The notes: generated by a model not told the origin, from the sequence alone. DNA of 64,000 nucleotides from Callorhinus ursinus (GCF_003265705.1 NW_020312775.1:5770891-5834890), one strand, 5' to 3'; counted from the first letter of the stretch, positions 24,048-35,794 are shown. Numbers and translations are program-made.

Positions 24048-24995
24048 GACAACTTAAGAATAGCAATAACCATGAACAAAACTAAAATATAAGGATTCAA
24101 CAATTTCTCCCATGAAATTCTCAGCCTTGGCAGATTAATGGGCAAATTCCCATACAATGTAGTCTATTCAAGCTCATTAAAAATGTTTAAAATCATCTGG
24201 AGTGGATTTTAGTTTTTGTTTTGCTTTTTGGGGGAGGGTTTCTTGCATACATTTTGTGGCTGTCCAGCATTTGAACCCCCTTTTTATGTTTGAGGAATTC
24301 CCCACAGAGTATTAGGAGAAGGCAGGACTTAACTTGCCTTCCACTATAGAACCTAAAAAGGCCAGATATTCTCTCTACCTTAAAACCCTAAGAGATAAAC
24401 ATATGACCTCCTACCAGAGACTTGGAATCTAAACCATAGAAGCAGGAATAGGAAAGACTTCTTTTGACAGTCGCTGTTGGCTGCAATATCCAGTATCCAA
24501 TGATAGCAATCCCAGCAGTGTATTCACCAGATGTTCCAACAGCAAGATGTAAACTGTGGTGCTGACCCTTATCCTCCAGTGGTTCATTTCATGCCTTCAC
24601 ACTGATTCTAGGTCTTCGATCTTCCTATGAATTCTGTAAAATATCTAGCATTCTTCTAATAAACACCGTGTTCATTTATATTAACCAGTGTCATTTTCTG
24701 CTGTTTGAAATTAAGACCCCTAACTGTATACCTACTCATTACAGTTTGTAGTCAGGATAAACCTGTTCTCAAAATGTGAGCAAGATACACCAAATTTACT
24801 TATAAATATAGATGAAAAATAACTATATAAAATATTAGTAAACCACATTTGGCATTATATAGAGATAGCAATCTATCATATTATTTCAAGAATGAAGAAT
24901 TTTTTTGAGCAAGCTATTTTAATGTAGCATTAATAGATTAAAATAGTGTCTCCATAGAGGCCTTAGGTAAAATTTAATACCCACTCCTTCAATTC
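24048..24995. other. Unrecognised non-coding stretch
   Basis: No gene or clear repeat family recognised. Confidence 0.4.
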
Positions 24996-24997
24996 AA

Positions 24998-25095
24998 GGA
25001 TAATTAATAATGAAATACCTACTACATGCCAACTACTGACCCAGGCTTTGTGTTACATAGATGAATAAGATATAATCACCTACCTCATGGAGCCT
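24998..25095 (-). mobile_element. L2 LINE fragment
   Basis: Antisense L2 pattern: 'cctactacatgccaactact', then 'agatgaataagatataatca' and 'cctcatggagcctatggtt'. Confidence 0.6.
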
Positions 25096-25209
25096 ATGGT
25101 TTGATTAAAAGAAAGATGAATGAACATAATCAAAATATAATGATAAATGTTTTGGCCAATATTTGTACACATTAGTGACACATTAGACTTTGGATTGCTG
25201 TTCCTCCCC

Positions 25210-25865
25210 ATCCCTCAACTTTCCCCTAACCCTAAAGCCCTGTTCCACTGCTTATAACTTTACTTGCCTGCCTCATTTTCATCTTTCAATTCTTACCTCA
25301 AATGTCATCTCCTCAGTAAGACTTTTTTATCTTTAAATTTTTTTTATGTTAATCACCATACATTACATCATTAGTTTTTGATGTAGTGTTCCATGATTCA
25401 TTGTTTTCGTATAACACCCAGTGCTCCATTCAATACGTGCCCTCTTTAATACCCATCACCAGGCTAACCCATCCCCCCACCCCCCTCCCCTCTAGAACCC
25501 TCAGTTTGTTTTTCAGAGTCCATCATCTCTCATGGTTCAACTCCCCCTCCGATTTTCCCCCCTTCATTCTTCCCCTCCTGCTATCTTCTTTTTTTTTTTC
25601 TTAACATATATTGCATTATTTGTTTCAGAGGTACAGATCTGTTCCTAAGATTTTTAACTGACCATTCTCATTTACTCTGTCACTCTGTTTATTTTTATTA
25701 TCACACAACTACATTCTATACACCTCTTGTTTACTTATTTTCCTGTTTCTCCATTAGAATGTAAGCTCCCTGAAACCTTATCTGTCTTGATATCACTATG
25801 CTTCTATAACTCAGACTAGAGGTTTGCACATAGTAGAGTCTCAATAAATATTTATTGAATGGATT
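25210..25865 (+). mobile_element. L2 LINE 3' region split by an L1 insertion
   Basis: Bases 25210-25331 ('caaatgtcatctcctcag') and 25646-25865 ('agaatgtaagctccctga', 'tcaataaatatttattgaat') form one L2 3' end, separated by the L1 tail at 25332-25645. Confidence 0.75.
25332..25645 (-). mobile_element. 5'-truncated L1 3' end
   Basis: Minus-strand L1 3' UTR ('tcaccatacattacatcatt', 'gtgttccatgattcattg') inserted in an L2. The flanks 'taagacttttttat' (25317) and 'taagatttttaact' (25646) resemble a short TSD. Confidence 0.85.
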
Positions 25866-25992
25866 CATCTCTACATAGCAAAAAACCCAACTCTGTAAAT
25901 AATGCAAAAATACAAATATCAAACTAGAAAAAGCATGTGTAATATGTAGGCAATGTATAACATATATAGCAATGTATAACATCTAAAGTATT

Positions 25993-26020
25993 TTTTTAAA
26001 GATTTTTTATTTATTTATTC

Positions 26021-26060
<40 letters not shown>

Positions 26061-26170
26061 AGCAGGCTCCCAAGGAGCAGGGAGCCCGATGCAGGACTCG
26101 ATCCCAGGACCCTGGGATCATGACCTGAGCCGAAGGCAGACACTTAACCATCTGAGCCACCCAGGCACCC
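25993..26170 (-). mobile_element. CAN-SINE with GA expansion and perfect TSD
   Basis: Minus-strand SINE with an expanded (GA)n block at about 26026-26056. The 16-base 'taacatctaaagtatt' flanks it exactly at 25977-25992 and 26171-26186. Confidence 0.95.
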
Positions 26171-26389
26171 TAACATCTAAAGTATTAATATCTGTACACA
26201 TATAGAGCTGCTGTGTATCAATAAATAAAAGAATAACAAATTAGTCACAAAAGCTATAAAGAGACAATTCATAGAAGAAATACAAATAACTCATACACAT
26301 ATGAAAATATTTTCAACCTATTCATCATAAAAACAGAATTTTAAAAAAATTAAATATTTTAAACTATTAGGCAAATTTTGATATGATTT

Positions 26390-26700
26390 TTTTGTATCTA
26401 GTGTTTGCAATCTCATACATTTTTATAAAACTATAGATCGGTACACTGTTTTGGAAAGCCATTTGATATTATCTTTTAAATTTAAATAGTATATACCCTG
26501 TGATCCAGCATTTCCACTTTCAGGAATTTTTTCCTATAGAAATAAACAAATAAGTGCTGTTCAAACTTGAGCAGATATAAGGTGTTTTCCTTTAGTTGTG
26601 TGCATCAATGAGGCTGGTTAAATATATTATGGTAATTTACACAGTAATATGTTAGTATTATGAAGCATTTCTGTATGTAGTGGCTTGTAAGGATGCAGAA
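26390..26700 (+). mobile_element. Old L1M 3' fragment
   Basis: Diverged plus-strand L1 pattern: 'tgtgatccagcatttccact', then 'gtgtgcatcaatgaggctgg' and 'aaatatattatggtaattt'. Confidence 0.55.
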
Positions 26701-26704
26701 TATG

Positions 26705-28655
26705 ACCTTGAATTACATTTTTTTCTTTTCTTTCTTCTTTCACTTCCTGATCTTCCTAATAATCATATTCCCTCATCAATCATATTCACTTGCCTGGTTT
26801 GGAGGTAGATTGGAATAGTTATAGCAAGAATTAAAAGGGGAAGAGTTAGTATATACCTGTTGTTTTATTTAATTTTGTTTTCACTTTCAAACAAGTCTGT
26901 GGAGAAACAAAAGGGAAAGCCCTCTTGAAAACAGAGCATAGAGTTGGTGACAGTACAAAGCTTACAAAAAAAAAAAAAACAGAAGAAAAGTAGACCCTGT
27001 CTACCCACTCCACCCCTAGTCATGGGAAGAGATTAGATTGGAGTCTCTTGGGTAGGAGGAAGTGTGTTTGTGGGGATAAAAGAAAAGTCCTTGGAGATGG
27101 TCATAAGTCAGAGGAAAAAAGACTGGACCTGGGGGAATATGGATGATAGCAGGGAATTAGCACTAAGGGGAACCAAGTACTCTTGGTAGCCACTATCAGA
27201 GAGCCAAATGAAAGTTGAATCAATACCAGCAAACATTCATCACTAGTTAAGCGAGTATATAACTATGCCAAAGGGTCTTGTCACCTCTTAGCTGTGAGAC
27301 AAAACTTTGCCTTAAGACCTGCCTGTGGTCTTCACTGCTGTTCATCCAGCAGAAGTAGGCCCTGAGCTTTTCTGGATCCCATTCAAACTGTTCCTTGTGG
27401 ATACTTCTCTTTGGCAATGTCCCAGGACTCTGGTAAGTCCCACCCCCCCAAAAAAGAAAGGTGATGGTAGTGTAATAGAGAAAGTCCCATTACTACTTCT
27501 TCAATGGTACTGGGCAGTGGTAAAGAAATCCACTTTTGTGATATGGAGATGTAGATATAGATTATAGATAGATACACCAAAGTGTTAACAATGAAAGAAA
27601 TGGCGTGGAGAGGTTTTATTTTTACTCTTTTATATATTTCTGTTTAATTTTTTATAATAAGCATATATTATTGTATAATAAAAAAGCATCTTTCAAAAAA
27701 GAACAGAAAAATCTGCTAGGTAATTGAAATGCTGCATTTTATCTGACTTGTTGATAAGGAGAATAAATTAGATATTCTTTTAGAAGCATTTAATGTCTAC
27801 AGCAATTATTTATTAGTGTCAGTGCATATGGAATCTCAGTCGTTGGGGTCAGGACACCTTTAAAACAAACCAGAATTCAGTAGGAAACACTTTATCTACT
27901 CCAAAAGATGTTTACCAAATATATAACAGCACAACTCTCTCAGCTTCTCCATCTCAAAACCCTTTTGTTTGTGGCTATATTTTCTTACATGTTTTTATGG
28001 TGGGCAGTTTGGGGACTTCTGCTTCCATCCATAAAGAGTATCTCCTGTGAGGCTTGCATTCCTACCATAAACACCTAGAAAGATGCACAGAATATATTGA
28101 AACAACTGTTTTCAGACATTGGACAATGTCCAGTTGTCTGTACAGTATTCTGATCCCTGAGAGGAGGGAAATAAAAGAGGTGATCCCTACAAAACCTTGA
28201 TTTTCTGGTGGAAACATTTTCTAGACAGCAACACAAGGAGAGAAGATCTCCTTGAATGGAGGAAATCAGAATTCAGGGAGGCCAGTGCAACTAGAATTTG
28301 TGAGGCAGAGTACTAAGGAGGAGGGATCTACACAGGAGGCTCCTTAAGTCTTTGGATGAAACTAGTCTGTCCATACATATGTAAAACTCTATCAAGTGAG
28401 GCAAATAACAGCTGTTAGGGAAAGAACAATTATCAGGAATCTATATACCAAACAAGTTTCAAAGGTTCACAGGAGACTAGGAATCATTTTGGTTCTAAAT
28501 GGTCAGAATGGAAAGACATTATTGAATATCTGGGGCATTTAGGAGTGATCTCAGAAGGTCATACCTTAGTAGTGGAGCTAAAAGAAGCTTAAATATAAGC
28601 CTCAAAGGCATTCAAATGATCTTTATATTAGTTAATTCCCTGCCGGAATAAAGTG
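26705..28655. other. Unrecognised stretch, possibly old L1 at the right
   Basis: I recognise no gene. From about 28000 it may already belong to the old L1/HAL1-like element that is clearer after 28660. The A-run at 26967-26980 and 'cccccccc' at 27443 are simple tracts. Confidence 0.35.
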
Positions 28656-28659
28656 TTAT

Positions 28660-29225
28660 GCTCTTTAGAGGAACACAATAAAATGTAGTACTCAACAAAT
28701 AAAATTCACAATATCTGGCATTCACTAAAATAATTGCTAGACATGTAAAGAAGCAGAGAAATTGTGACCCATAAACAGAAGAAAAACACCCTGAAATGAG
28801 AGATGATGGAATTTTCAAACAAGGACATTAAGCCAGCTGTAATAAGTATGTTCCATACACTTAAGGAGGCAAAGGAAAACATGAACATAATGAAGAGAAA
28901 TTAAAGAGATCTGAAATGAAAATTTTATTTTATGGGATAAGCAGCACTAGATATTGCAGAAGAAAAGATCAGTAAACTTGAAAACATAGCAAAACAAACT
29001 ATGCAAACTGAAGCACAGAGAGAAAAAAGACTAAAAACGTGAAAGGGAACCACGTCAAGCAGTGACAAAATAAACAGTTTGGCATACCTATAAATTGAAG
29101 TCACAAGACAGTGAGAGAGGAGAAAAAAATGTTTGAAGAAATAATGGCCAAATGTTTTCTAAGATTGATGAGAACTATACATTTGTACATCTAAGGAACT
29201 CAACAAACTCAAAGGAGGATAAAGT
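28660..29225 (+). mobile_element. Old L1M or HAL1-like element, ORF1 region
   Basis: Plus-strand decayed LINE: 'gaaacaacc'-type leader, a body with 'ggaattttcaaacaaggac', 'aaggaaaacatgaacataat', 'gaagaaataatggccaaatg' and 'aactcaacaaactcaaagg'. These resemble ORF1 of old L1/HAL1. No long frame survives. Confidence 0.55.
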
Positions 29226-29558
29226 GGCCTTTTGTGTTTATTTGTTTTAATTGTTCCCTGAATCCTGGCTTTGAACTGGATTGTATTCTGATCTGTCAGC
29301 TCTACTTTTTCTTGTTTCTGGCTCCCTGATATAGTGTCTTTTCCGATTTTTCAAAACTGCCATCGGGATCAAGGGAATGATAATGTCCATGTTGACAAAG
29401 GGGAAAGGATGTGTATCGTACATTCCACCTTTGTATACCTTGGAACTCTCCACTCAGGTAGAAGGTCTCTGTAATTTCTTCCTTTCACTGTGAGTCCCTT
29501 GGTCCCTATCAATGACTATGTTAGGTTTCTTTAATAGTGTGCCTGTTAAGATGAGTAT
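29226..29558. other. Unexplained 330-bp segment left of an L1
   Basis: This is neither the old LINE on the left nor the L1 on the right. On the minus strand it is open for 68 codons (29247-29453: MESSKVYKGGMYDTHPFPFV... ending SQDSGNN), and one stop separates this from a further open frame at 29454-29558 with LLKKPNIVIDRDQGTHSER. The composition looks protein-like and ends in a KRHYIREPETRKSRADRSEY stretch rich in charged residues. I do not recognise a family. It may be part of a cellular transcript captured with the L1, or simply the pre-existing genomic sequence. Confidence 0.4.
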
Positions 29559-31233
29559 TCTACGTTGAAAAAGAAAAGCAAAGCTGGTGGCATTACAATT
29601 CCGGACTTCAAGCTCTATTACAAAGCTGTCATCATCAAGACGGTATGGTACTGGCACAAAAACAGACACATAGATCAATGGAACAGAATCGAGAGCCCAG
29701 AAATGGACCCTCAACTCTATGGTCAACTAATCTTCAACAAAGCAGGAAAGAATGTCCAATGGAAAAAAGACAGTCTTTTCAACAAATGGTGTTGGGAAAA
29801 TTGGACAGACACATGCAGAAGAATGAAATTGGACCATTTCCTTACACCACACACAAAAATAGACTCAAAATGGATGAAAGACCTAAATGTGAGACAGGAG
29901 TCCATCAAAATCCTAGAGGAGAACACAGGCAGCAACCTCTTTGACCTCAGCCGCAGCAACCTCTCCCTAAAAACATCGCCAAAGGCAAGGGAAGCAAGGG
30001 CAAAAATGAACTATTGGGACTTCATCAAGATAAAAAGCTTTTGCACAGCAAAGGAAACAGTCAACAAAACCAAAAGACAACCGACAGAATGGGAGAAGAT
30101 ATTTGCAAATGACATGTCAGATAAAGGGCTAGTATCCAAAATCTATAAAGAACTTATCAAACTCAACACCCAAAGAACAAAGAATCGAATCAAGAAATGG
30201 GCAGAAGACATGAACAGACATTTTTCCAAAGAAGACATCCAAATGGCCAAATGAAAAAATGCTCAACATCACTCTGCATCAGGGAAATCCAAATCAAAAC
30301 CTCAATGAGATACCTCCTCACACCTGTCAGAATGGCTAAAATTAACAAATCAGGAAATGACAGATGTTGGCAGGGATGCAGAGAAAGGGGAACCCTCCTA
30401 CACTGTTGGTGGGAATGCAAGCTGGTGCAGCCGCTCTGGAAAACAGTATGGAGGTTCCTTAAAAAGTTGAAAATAGAGCTACCAAATGACCCAGCAATTG
30501 CACTCCTGGGTATTTTACCCCAAAGATACAAATGTAGTGATCTGAAGGGGTACGTGCACCCCAATGTTTATAGCAGCAATGTCCACAATAGCCAAACTAT
30601 GGAAAGAGCCAAGATGTCCATCAACAGATGAATGGATAAAGAAGAAGTGGTATATATACACAATGGAATATTATGCAGCCATAAAAAAGTTATCTTGCCA
30701 TTTGCAACGACGTGGATGGAACTAGAGGGTATCACGCTAAGCGCAATAAGTCAATCAGAGAAAGACATTATTCATATGATCTCACTGATATGAGGAATTC
30801 TTAATCTCAGGAAACAAACTAAGGGTTGCTGGAGTGGGAGGGATGGGGTGGCTGGGTGATAGACGCTTGGGAGGGTATGTGCTATGGTGAGCGCTGTGAA
30901 TTGTGTAAGACTGATGAATCACAGACCTGTACCTCTGAAACAATTAATACATTATATGTTTAAAAAAAATTGTAGGAAGGGAAAAATGAAGGGGGGGAAT
31001 CGGAGGGGGAGATGAACTATGAGAGACTACGGACTCTGAGAAACAAACTGAGGGTTCTAGAGGGGAGGGGCCTGGGGGGATGGGTTAACCTGGTGATGGG
31101 TATTAAAGAGGGCACGTATTGAATGGAGCACTGGGTGTTATACGAAAACAATGAATCATGGAACACTACATAAAAAACTAATGATGTAATGTATGGTGAT
31201 TAACATAATATAATAAAATAAAATTTAAAAAAA
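29559..31233 (+). mobile_element. 5'-truncated L1, relatively young lineage
   Basis: Plus-strand L1 starting in ORF2 ('ttgaaaaagaaaagcaaag'), with a long 3' UTR that includes 'atgaactatgagagactacg' and 'gaatcatggaacactacat' and a final A-rich tail near 31210-31233. The same 3' UTR is seen antisense at 25332-25645 and 10677-10845. The 229-codon frame inside it is unusually long for this window. I found no confident TSD. Confidence 0.88.
29565..30254 (+). pseudogene. L1 ORF2 C-terminal open frame (229 codons)
   Basis: The longest frame in the window. It begins [25 protein letters not shown] and continues with [42 protein letters not shown] and [24 protein letters not shown], ending near [14 protein letters not shown] with a stop at 30252. 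It is the C-terminal region after the RT thumb. The copy is 5' truncated and has neither endonuclease nor RT palm nor promoter, so it is a pseudogene. The lack of internal stops over 229 codons indicates a young copy. A further open frame at 30197-30631 holds the CCHC-like tail block ([22 protein letters not shown]). Confidence 0.85.
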
Positions 31234-31271
31234 TTAGCAAATATGACTATTCTAATTCCATTGGAGTGTTT

Positions 31272-31721
31272 TTTTTTTTCCAAGTTTTTATTTAAATTCC
31301 AGTTAAACATAGTGTAATATTAGTTTCAGGTGTGCAATTTAGTGATTCAACGCTTCCATACAAAACCTGGTGCTCATTACAAGTGCACTTCTTAATCCCC
31401 ATCTCCTATTTAACCCCATTCCCCCACTCACCTACCCTCTGGTAACCATCACTTTTTTCTCTATAGTTAAGTCTGTTTCTTGGTTTTCCTCTCATTTTTC
31501 CCTGCTATGTTCATTTGTTTTGTTTCTTAAATTCCACACATGAATGAAATCATGTGGTATTTGTCTTTCTCTGACTTATTTCCCTTAGCATAATACTCTC
31601 TAGCTCCATCCACATCATTGCAAATGGCAAGAGTTCATTCTTTTTGATGGCTGAGTAATATTCCATTGTACAAATATACCACATCTTCTTTATCCATTCA
31701 TTAGTGGATGGACATTTGGGC
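31272..31721 (-). mobile_element. 5'-truncated L1 3' end
   Basis: Minus-strand L1 3' UTR and ORF2 end. Flanks 'ttccattggagtgttt' (31256-31271) and 'tttcattggaatgttt' (31722-31737) are a TSD with two mismatches. The 3' UTR type matches that of 4150 and 9665. Confidence 0.85.
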
Positions 31722-31833
31722 TTTCATTGGAATGTTTTAAATAATAATAACTGTATCTTATAATTATTTCTATTTTCCAAGTATCTATTTAGCACTTAAG
31801 TAAATTAATAAATATAGGCTTAATGACTGATTT

Positions 31834-32010
31834 GACTGGTGGTCTCCAAACTCTAGCATGCATCAGAATCATATGGTGGATTGATAAATCACAGATTGCT
31901 GGACCCTATTGCTAGAGTCTATAATTCATTAAACCTGGCGTGGAACTTGGTAATTTGCATTTCTAACAAGTCCCAGGTGATGCTAATATTGCTGGCCTTC
32001 AAACCACATA
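31834..32010. mobile_element. hAT MITE (MER5/MER20-like)
   Basis: Landmarks are 'ggtggtctccaaactctagc', 'gcatcagaatcatatgg', 'gtaatttgcatttctaacaa', 'tcccaggtgatgctaatatt' and the closing 'ggccttcaaaccaca'. These are typical of ancient hAT-Charlie non-autonomous elements. It carries no ORF. Confidence 0.65.
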
Positions 32011-32045
32011 TTGATGGCTACTATATTAGACTATGTGAGCTGTTG

Positions 32046-32064
32046 AGAGATTACACATACTTCA
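32046..32064. repeat. Perfect 19-bp TSD of nested SINE pair
   Basis: 'agagattacacatacttca' recurs exactly at 32482-32500. Confidence 0.95.
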
Positions 32065-32481
32065 TTTATTTTATTTTTTTAGAGAGAGAGAGCATGTGAG
32101 TGAGGGACGGAGGGAGAGGGAGAGAGAGAATCTTTTTTTTTTAAAGATTTTGTTTATTCATTTGAGAGAGAGAGAAGGACAGAGGGACAGAAAGAGAGAG
32201 CACAAGCAGGGGGAGAGGCAGAGGGAGAGGGAGAAGCAGACTCTCTGCTGAGCTGGGAACCCAATGTGGGGCTCGATCCCAGGGCCTGGAGATCATGACA
32301 TGAGTCAAAGGCAGATGCTTAACCATCTGAGCCACCCAGGCACCCTGGAGAGAGAATCTTAAGCAGGCTCCATGCCTAGGGCAGAGCCCAACACGGGGCT
32401 CAATCTCATGACCCTGATATCATGACCTGAGCCAAAATCAAGAGTTGGACACTTAACTGACTGAGCCACCCAGGCACCCCA
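32065..32481 (-). mobile_element. CAN-SINE split by a second CAN-SINE
   Basis: The outer minus-strand SINE occupies 32065-32134 and 32348-32481, with head 'gactgagccacccaggcacc'. It is bounded by a perfect 19-bp TSD (32046-32064 and 32482-32500). Confidence 0.95.
32135..32347 (-). mobile_element. Inner nested CAN-SINE
   Basis: A complete minus-strand SINE inside another, flanked by 13-bp perfect repeats 'gagagagaatctt' (32122-32134 and 32348-32360). It inserted after the outer copy. Confidence 0.93.
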
Positions 32482-32500
32482 AGAGATTACACATACTTCA

Positions 32501-33955
32501 AATCTCTCTTTAAATCCTACTTCTTCCAATTCCTTCTCCCTCAGAATAGTAGCTCTTCTTTCTAACATGTATTTCATATCCTCTCTACATCTCACAATAT
32601 TTATCATCGTCTTTTTTATTTATAAGTTGTTTATATAATGTGTTTATCTTGAATACTAGATTGGCTGAAGAACTACTTTATATGCACTAGGTCAATAAAG
32701 TGTTAGATAGGATTTGTGTCCCTGAATTAAGAAAAGTAACTCCAATAGGAGATGCCTAATTATTCTTCACTTTTTGTCCTAATTACTGTTAGTGGCCCAT
32801 TCTAACTGCTCGGAAAGGTCAAATATTCCCTGCTAACAACACCATCTTCTAGAAGAAACAACTCTAATAAGGGTAAAGAACACATAATTTGATTATGAAG
32901 AGTTAATTTATCATTAGCACCAGCCCATCAATAAAACCATTTTTCACAGACAACTCTAAATGATCCTATATTATTGTAAAAGAGCTCAGTTGGAATAAAT
33001 TATAATTACATTTCTTTTATGTTAAAATGAAAGGTCATTCCTCAGGTCTTTACTCACATTGAACTATTAAACATGTATTCTAATAAGTTACATTCAACTT
33101 TTTTAATACACCATCTTTATTGGTTTCTTTCTATTCTCCATTTCTTTTACTGATCTGCATTTCTGTTTATGCCAGCATCCTCTAATAAGGCCATGACTTG
33201 CTCAGCAAAATCCTACTACTTCTGGCGACTGACCAAGCTTATACAATGTGCTTTCACATAAAAGCTTCTTCATAGCAGCCTGCTATGTGAACTATTTTGG
33301 TAGAGATTTTATAATGCTACTTTATAATTAAATGAATGAAAATTAAGGATCCAATTTTAAATTAGCTTGTACAAAATCATTATCTGTCATTCTGACCAGA
33401 AAAGCAATAGGCCCTATATCAGTTGAATAATATGCTAGCAGGAAAGGCATGTCACTTATCCTATGTCTTAATATCTGCATACTTGAACATAGTCTAATTA
33501 TATTTAATAAAAACATAGGGATATATATAAAGCAAAATCACTTATCAAGATTCATTTCTTAAATTATGATAACTTCTACAAAGTGCCATGTAATTTACTG
33601 AATAAAAATACTACAGTAATTTAACCTCAAGCATTTGGAATTAACTCATTATATATTTTGAGGGGGAAAGAAATATTTCTGAAGGTTTAAAAATGTTTAG
33701 CGATGAATTTTGAGTTTTTAAATTGTGGAAATTCAAGTGTGCTTATGTTTTATCATTCTTTCTAATAAAACTACTGGAAAAGCAATTAATCTCTCATGGA
33801 TATAAATATAAAAGTGGATCATTCCTAAAACAGACAACTACTGTGAAGGGAACAGAGATTCATAGCACATGCTCCCTAATAAAGTCCATGACATAATATA
33901 GTACCTTCTTTTGTATAGTATTTTCTAAGCATAAATTAAAAGTAGCTCCTTCTCT
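32501..33955. other. Unrecognised non-coding stretch
   Basis: AT-rich, with no gene or definite repeat recognised. Confidence 0.4.
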
Positions 33956-33959
33956 TTGT

Positions 33960-34215
33960 CAGATTCATAGAGACTAAAAGTCGGATGGAGTTTCCAGCGG
34001 CTGGGGGGAGGGGAGAAGGAGGAGTTATTGCTAATGGATACAGAGTTTCAGTTTGGGAAGATGAGAAAGTTCTGAAGGTAGATGGTGGTGATGGTTGTAT
34101 GACAATGTGAATGTTCTTAACGCCACTGACGATACTCTTAAGGAATGTTAAGATGGTAAACTTGATATTGTGTATATTTTACTGCAATTAAAAAAACAAA
34201 ACTAAAAAAAAAAAG
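33960..34215 (+). mobile_element. L1M (L1MA/B-like) 3' end
   Basis: Plus-strand 3' UTR: 'ggggaggggagaaggagga', 'agtttcagtttgggaagat', 'gtggtgatggttgtatgaca', 'ttttactgcaattaaaaaaa'. Confidence 0.75.
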
Positions 34216-34266
34216 TAGCTCATTGACAATCACAGTGTTAGACAATTTTCACAAATGTTGATTTTT

Positions 34267-34454
34267 TTAAAAAGATTTTACTTATTTGACAGAGAGAGAC
34301 ACAGCGAGAGAGGGAACACAAGAAGGGGGAGTGGGAGAAGGAGAAGCAGGCTTCCCGCGGAACAGAGAGCTTGACATGGGACTCGATATCAGGACCCCGG
34401 GACCACGACCAGAGCCAAAGGCAGACACCCAATGACTGAGCCATCCAGGCGCCC
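34267..34454 (-). mobile_element. CAN-SINE with perfect 17-bp TSD
   Basis: Minus-strand SINE, flanked exactly by 'cacaaatgttgattttt' at 34250-34266 and 34455-34471. Confidence 0.95.
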
Positions 34455-34599
34455 CACAAATGTTGATTTTTAAATCTGTGAATATATACAATAAATATTA
34501 TATAGTGTTTATTTTTTCCATCTAAAATAAGTGAGACCTGCATTATCACTGGGTCATAAAGCCAGAAATGCATCTTTTTGTAACTGGTTCATGTGCACG

Positions 34600-34633
34600 T
34601 ACACACACACACACACACATACACACACACACA
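34600..34633. repeat. (CA)n microsatellite
   Basis: About 15 CA units with one AT interruption. Confidence 0.9.
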
Positions 34634-34639
34634 TTATTG

Positions 34640-35030
34640 GGGTATGTGTAGGGCAGAATTCTAAGATGCCCCAAGTGACTCTTAAAATCTTCTCCCCTTA
34701 AGTCTGGGTGGAATCTGTGAATATGTGAAACATCACTCCTGGGATTATGTCATATTTAATAACAAAAGTGATTTTTCAGATGTAATTGACTAATGACAAG
34801 AACACTTAAAAGGAACTAGACTCTTTCTAGAGAGAGAAATTTGAAACATGACAGGGATTTGATGCAAAAAAGATTCATCCATTGCTGAATTTAAAGATGG
34901 AGGAATCCATCAACCATGTGGTACCCATATTTATGACCTATAGAACTGTGAGCTAATAAATGAGTGTTGCTTTAAGCCGCTATATTTGGGTTAGTTTGTT
35001 ATGAAACATTAGAAAACTAGTATGAGACAT
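34640..35030 (+). mobile_element. Ancient LTR-like repeat (possibly MaLR)
   Basis: 'gggcagaattctaagatgcc' at the left, then 'gcaaaaaagattcatccatt', and 'agaactgtgagctaataaat' with 'tttaagccgctatatttggg' at the right, ending near 'gaaaactagtatgag'. This matches mammalian LTR-type repeats by memory. The class is uncertain and there is no internal coding region. Confidence 0.55.
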
Positions 35031-35034
35031 TTTA

Positions 35035-35225
35035 CATACAATAAAATGCACCCCATTTTAAGTTTATAGTTTGATGAGCTGTGACAAATGCATCAACCAC
35101 CACAATTAAGATGTAGAATGTTAATATTATGCCCTAAATTCCCTCGTGTTCCTATCCTATTACTATCACTATCAATCCATCCCCCAGAGCAGCAGGCAAC
35201 CACTTGTCTGATTTTTGTCACTCTG
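35035..35225 (-). mobile_element. Old L1M 3' fragment
   Basis: Pattern 'ataaaatgcaccccatttta', then 'caaccaccacaattaagatg' and 'gcaggcaaccacttgtctg', resembling antisense L1M 3' UTR. Confidence 0.55.
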
Positions 35226-35237
35226 TGTTAAATCTTG

Positions 35238-35275
35238 ACTCTCTCTCTGTCTCTCTCTCTTTTTCTCTGTTTTTG
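35238..35275. repeat. Imperfect (CT)n tract
   Basis: 'ctctctctctgtctctctct' and similar bases. Confidence 0.85.
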
Positions 35276-35374
35276 AGTTCAATGATCAGTTTTATATTTT
35301 CCTATACCTCCAAATTATTTTAATCACCATTCTGAGTACATAGAATAGTCTCTCTAGATATTTATTAATTAATT

Positions 35375-35475
35375 CAAAAAATATTTGCTGCATTCTGGGT
35401 CTGAACCAGGGTCTATTCCAGGCACTGGGGATATACTAGAAATGAAATTGTTAAAGTCTATCCCTTATGTAGCAT
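35375..35475 (-). mobile_element. L2 LINE fragment
   Basis: 'tattccaggcactggggata' is the antisense L2 terminal pattern. Confidence 0.6.
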
Positions 35476-35794
35476 ACACTCCCAAGATTCTAGGAGGTTG
35501 ACCGTTTTTTATTTTTTGTTTTTTTGATAGTGTGATTGGCTTCCCGGCTGTGAGTCCTCTAAATTTCACTGCTGAGACCGTATTACCTTTATTTATATTA
35601 GCCTCACCTCAGATATTTAGATAAAGTTATCTAAGTAGACCAAGGCTCAAGTTCTTAGTATTAAATATCAAGTTTATTTTGTTGCATTGTTTCATGAATT
35701 TGTGTATGAGATGCATTAATTAAGTCTCTGTCTTCAATCTTTGTCCAGCAGTCAGTTCTGGGTCTGAGGTCCAGCTGTATCTTTCTAGGAGCAT

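Noticed and set aside
23741..24157. 138-codon frame with X residues
   Set aside because: Created by the SINE tail and the N gap; the repeated FIYL segments are the AAAT array read in reverse.
27325..27580. 80- and 65-codon frames on opposite strands
   Set aside because: No homology recognised and no sign of an exon; likely chance frames.
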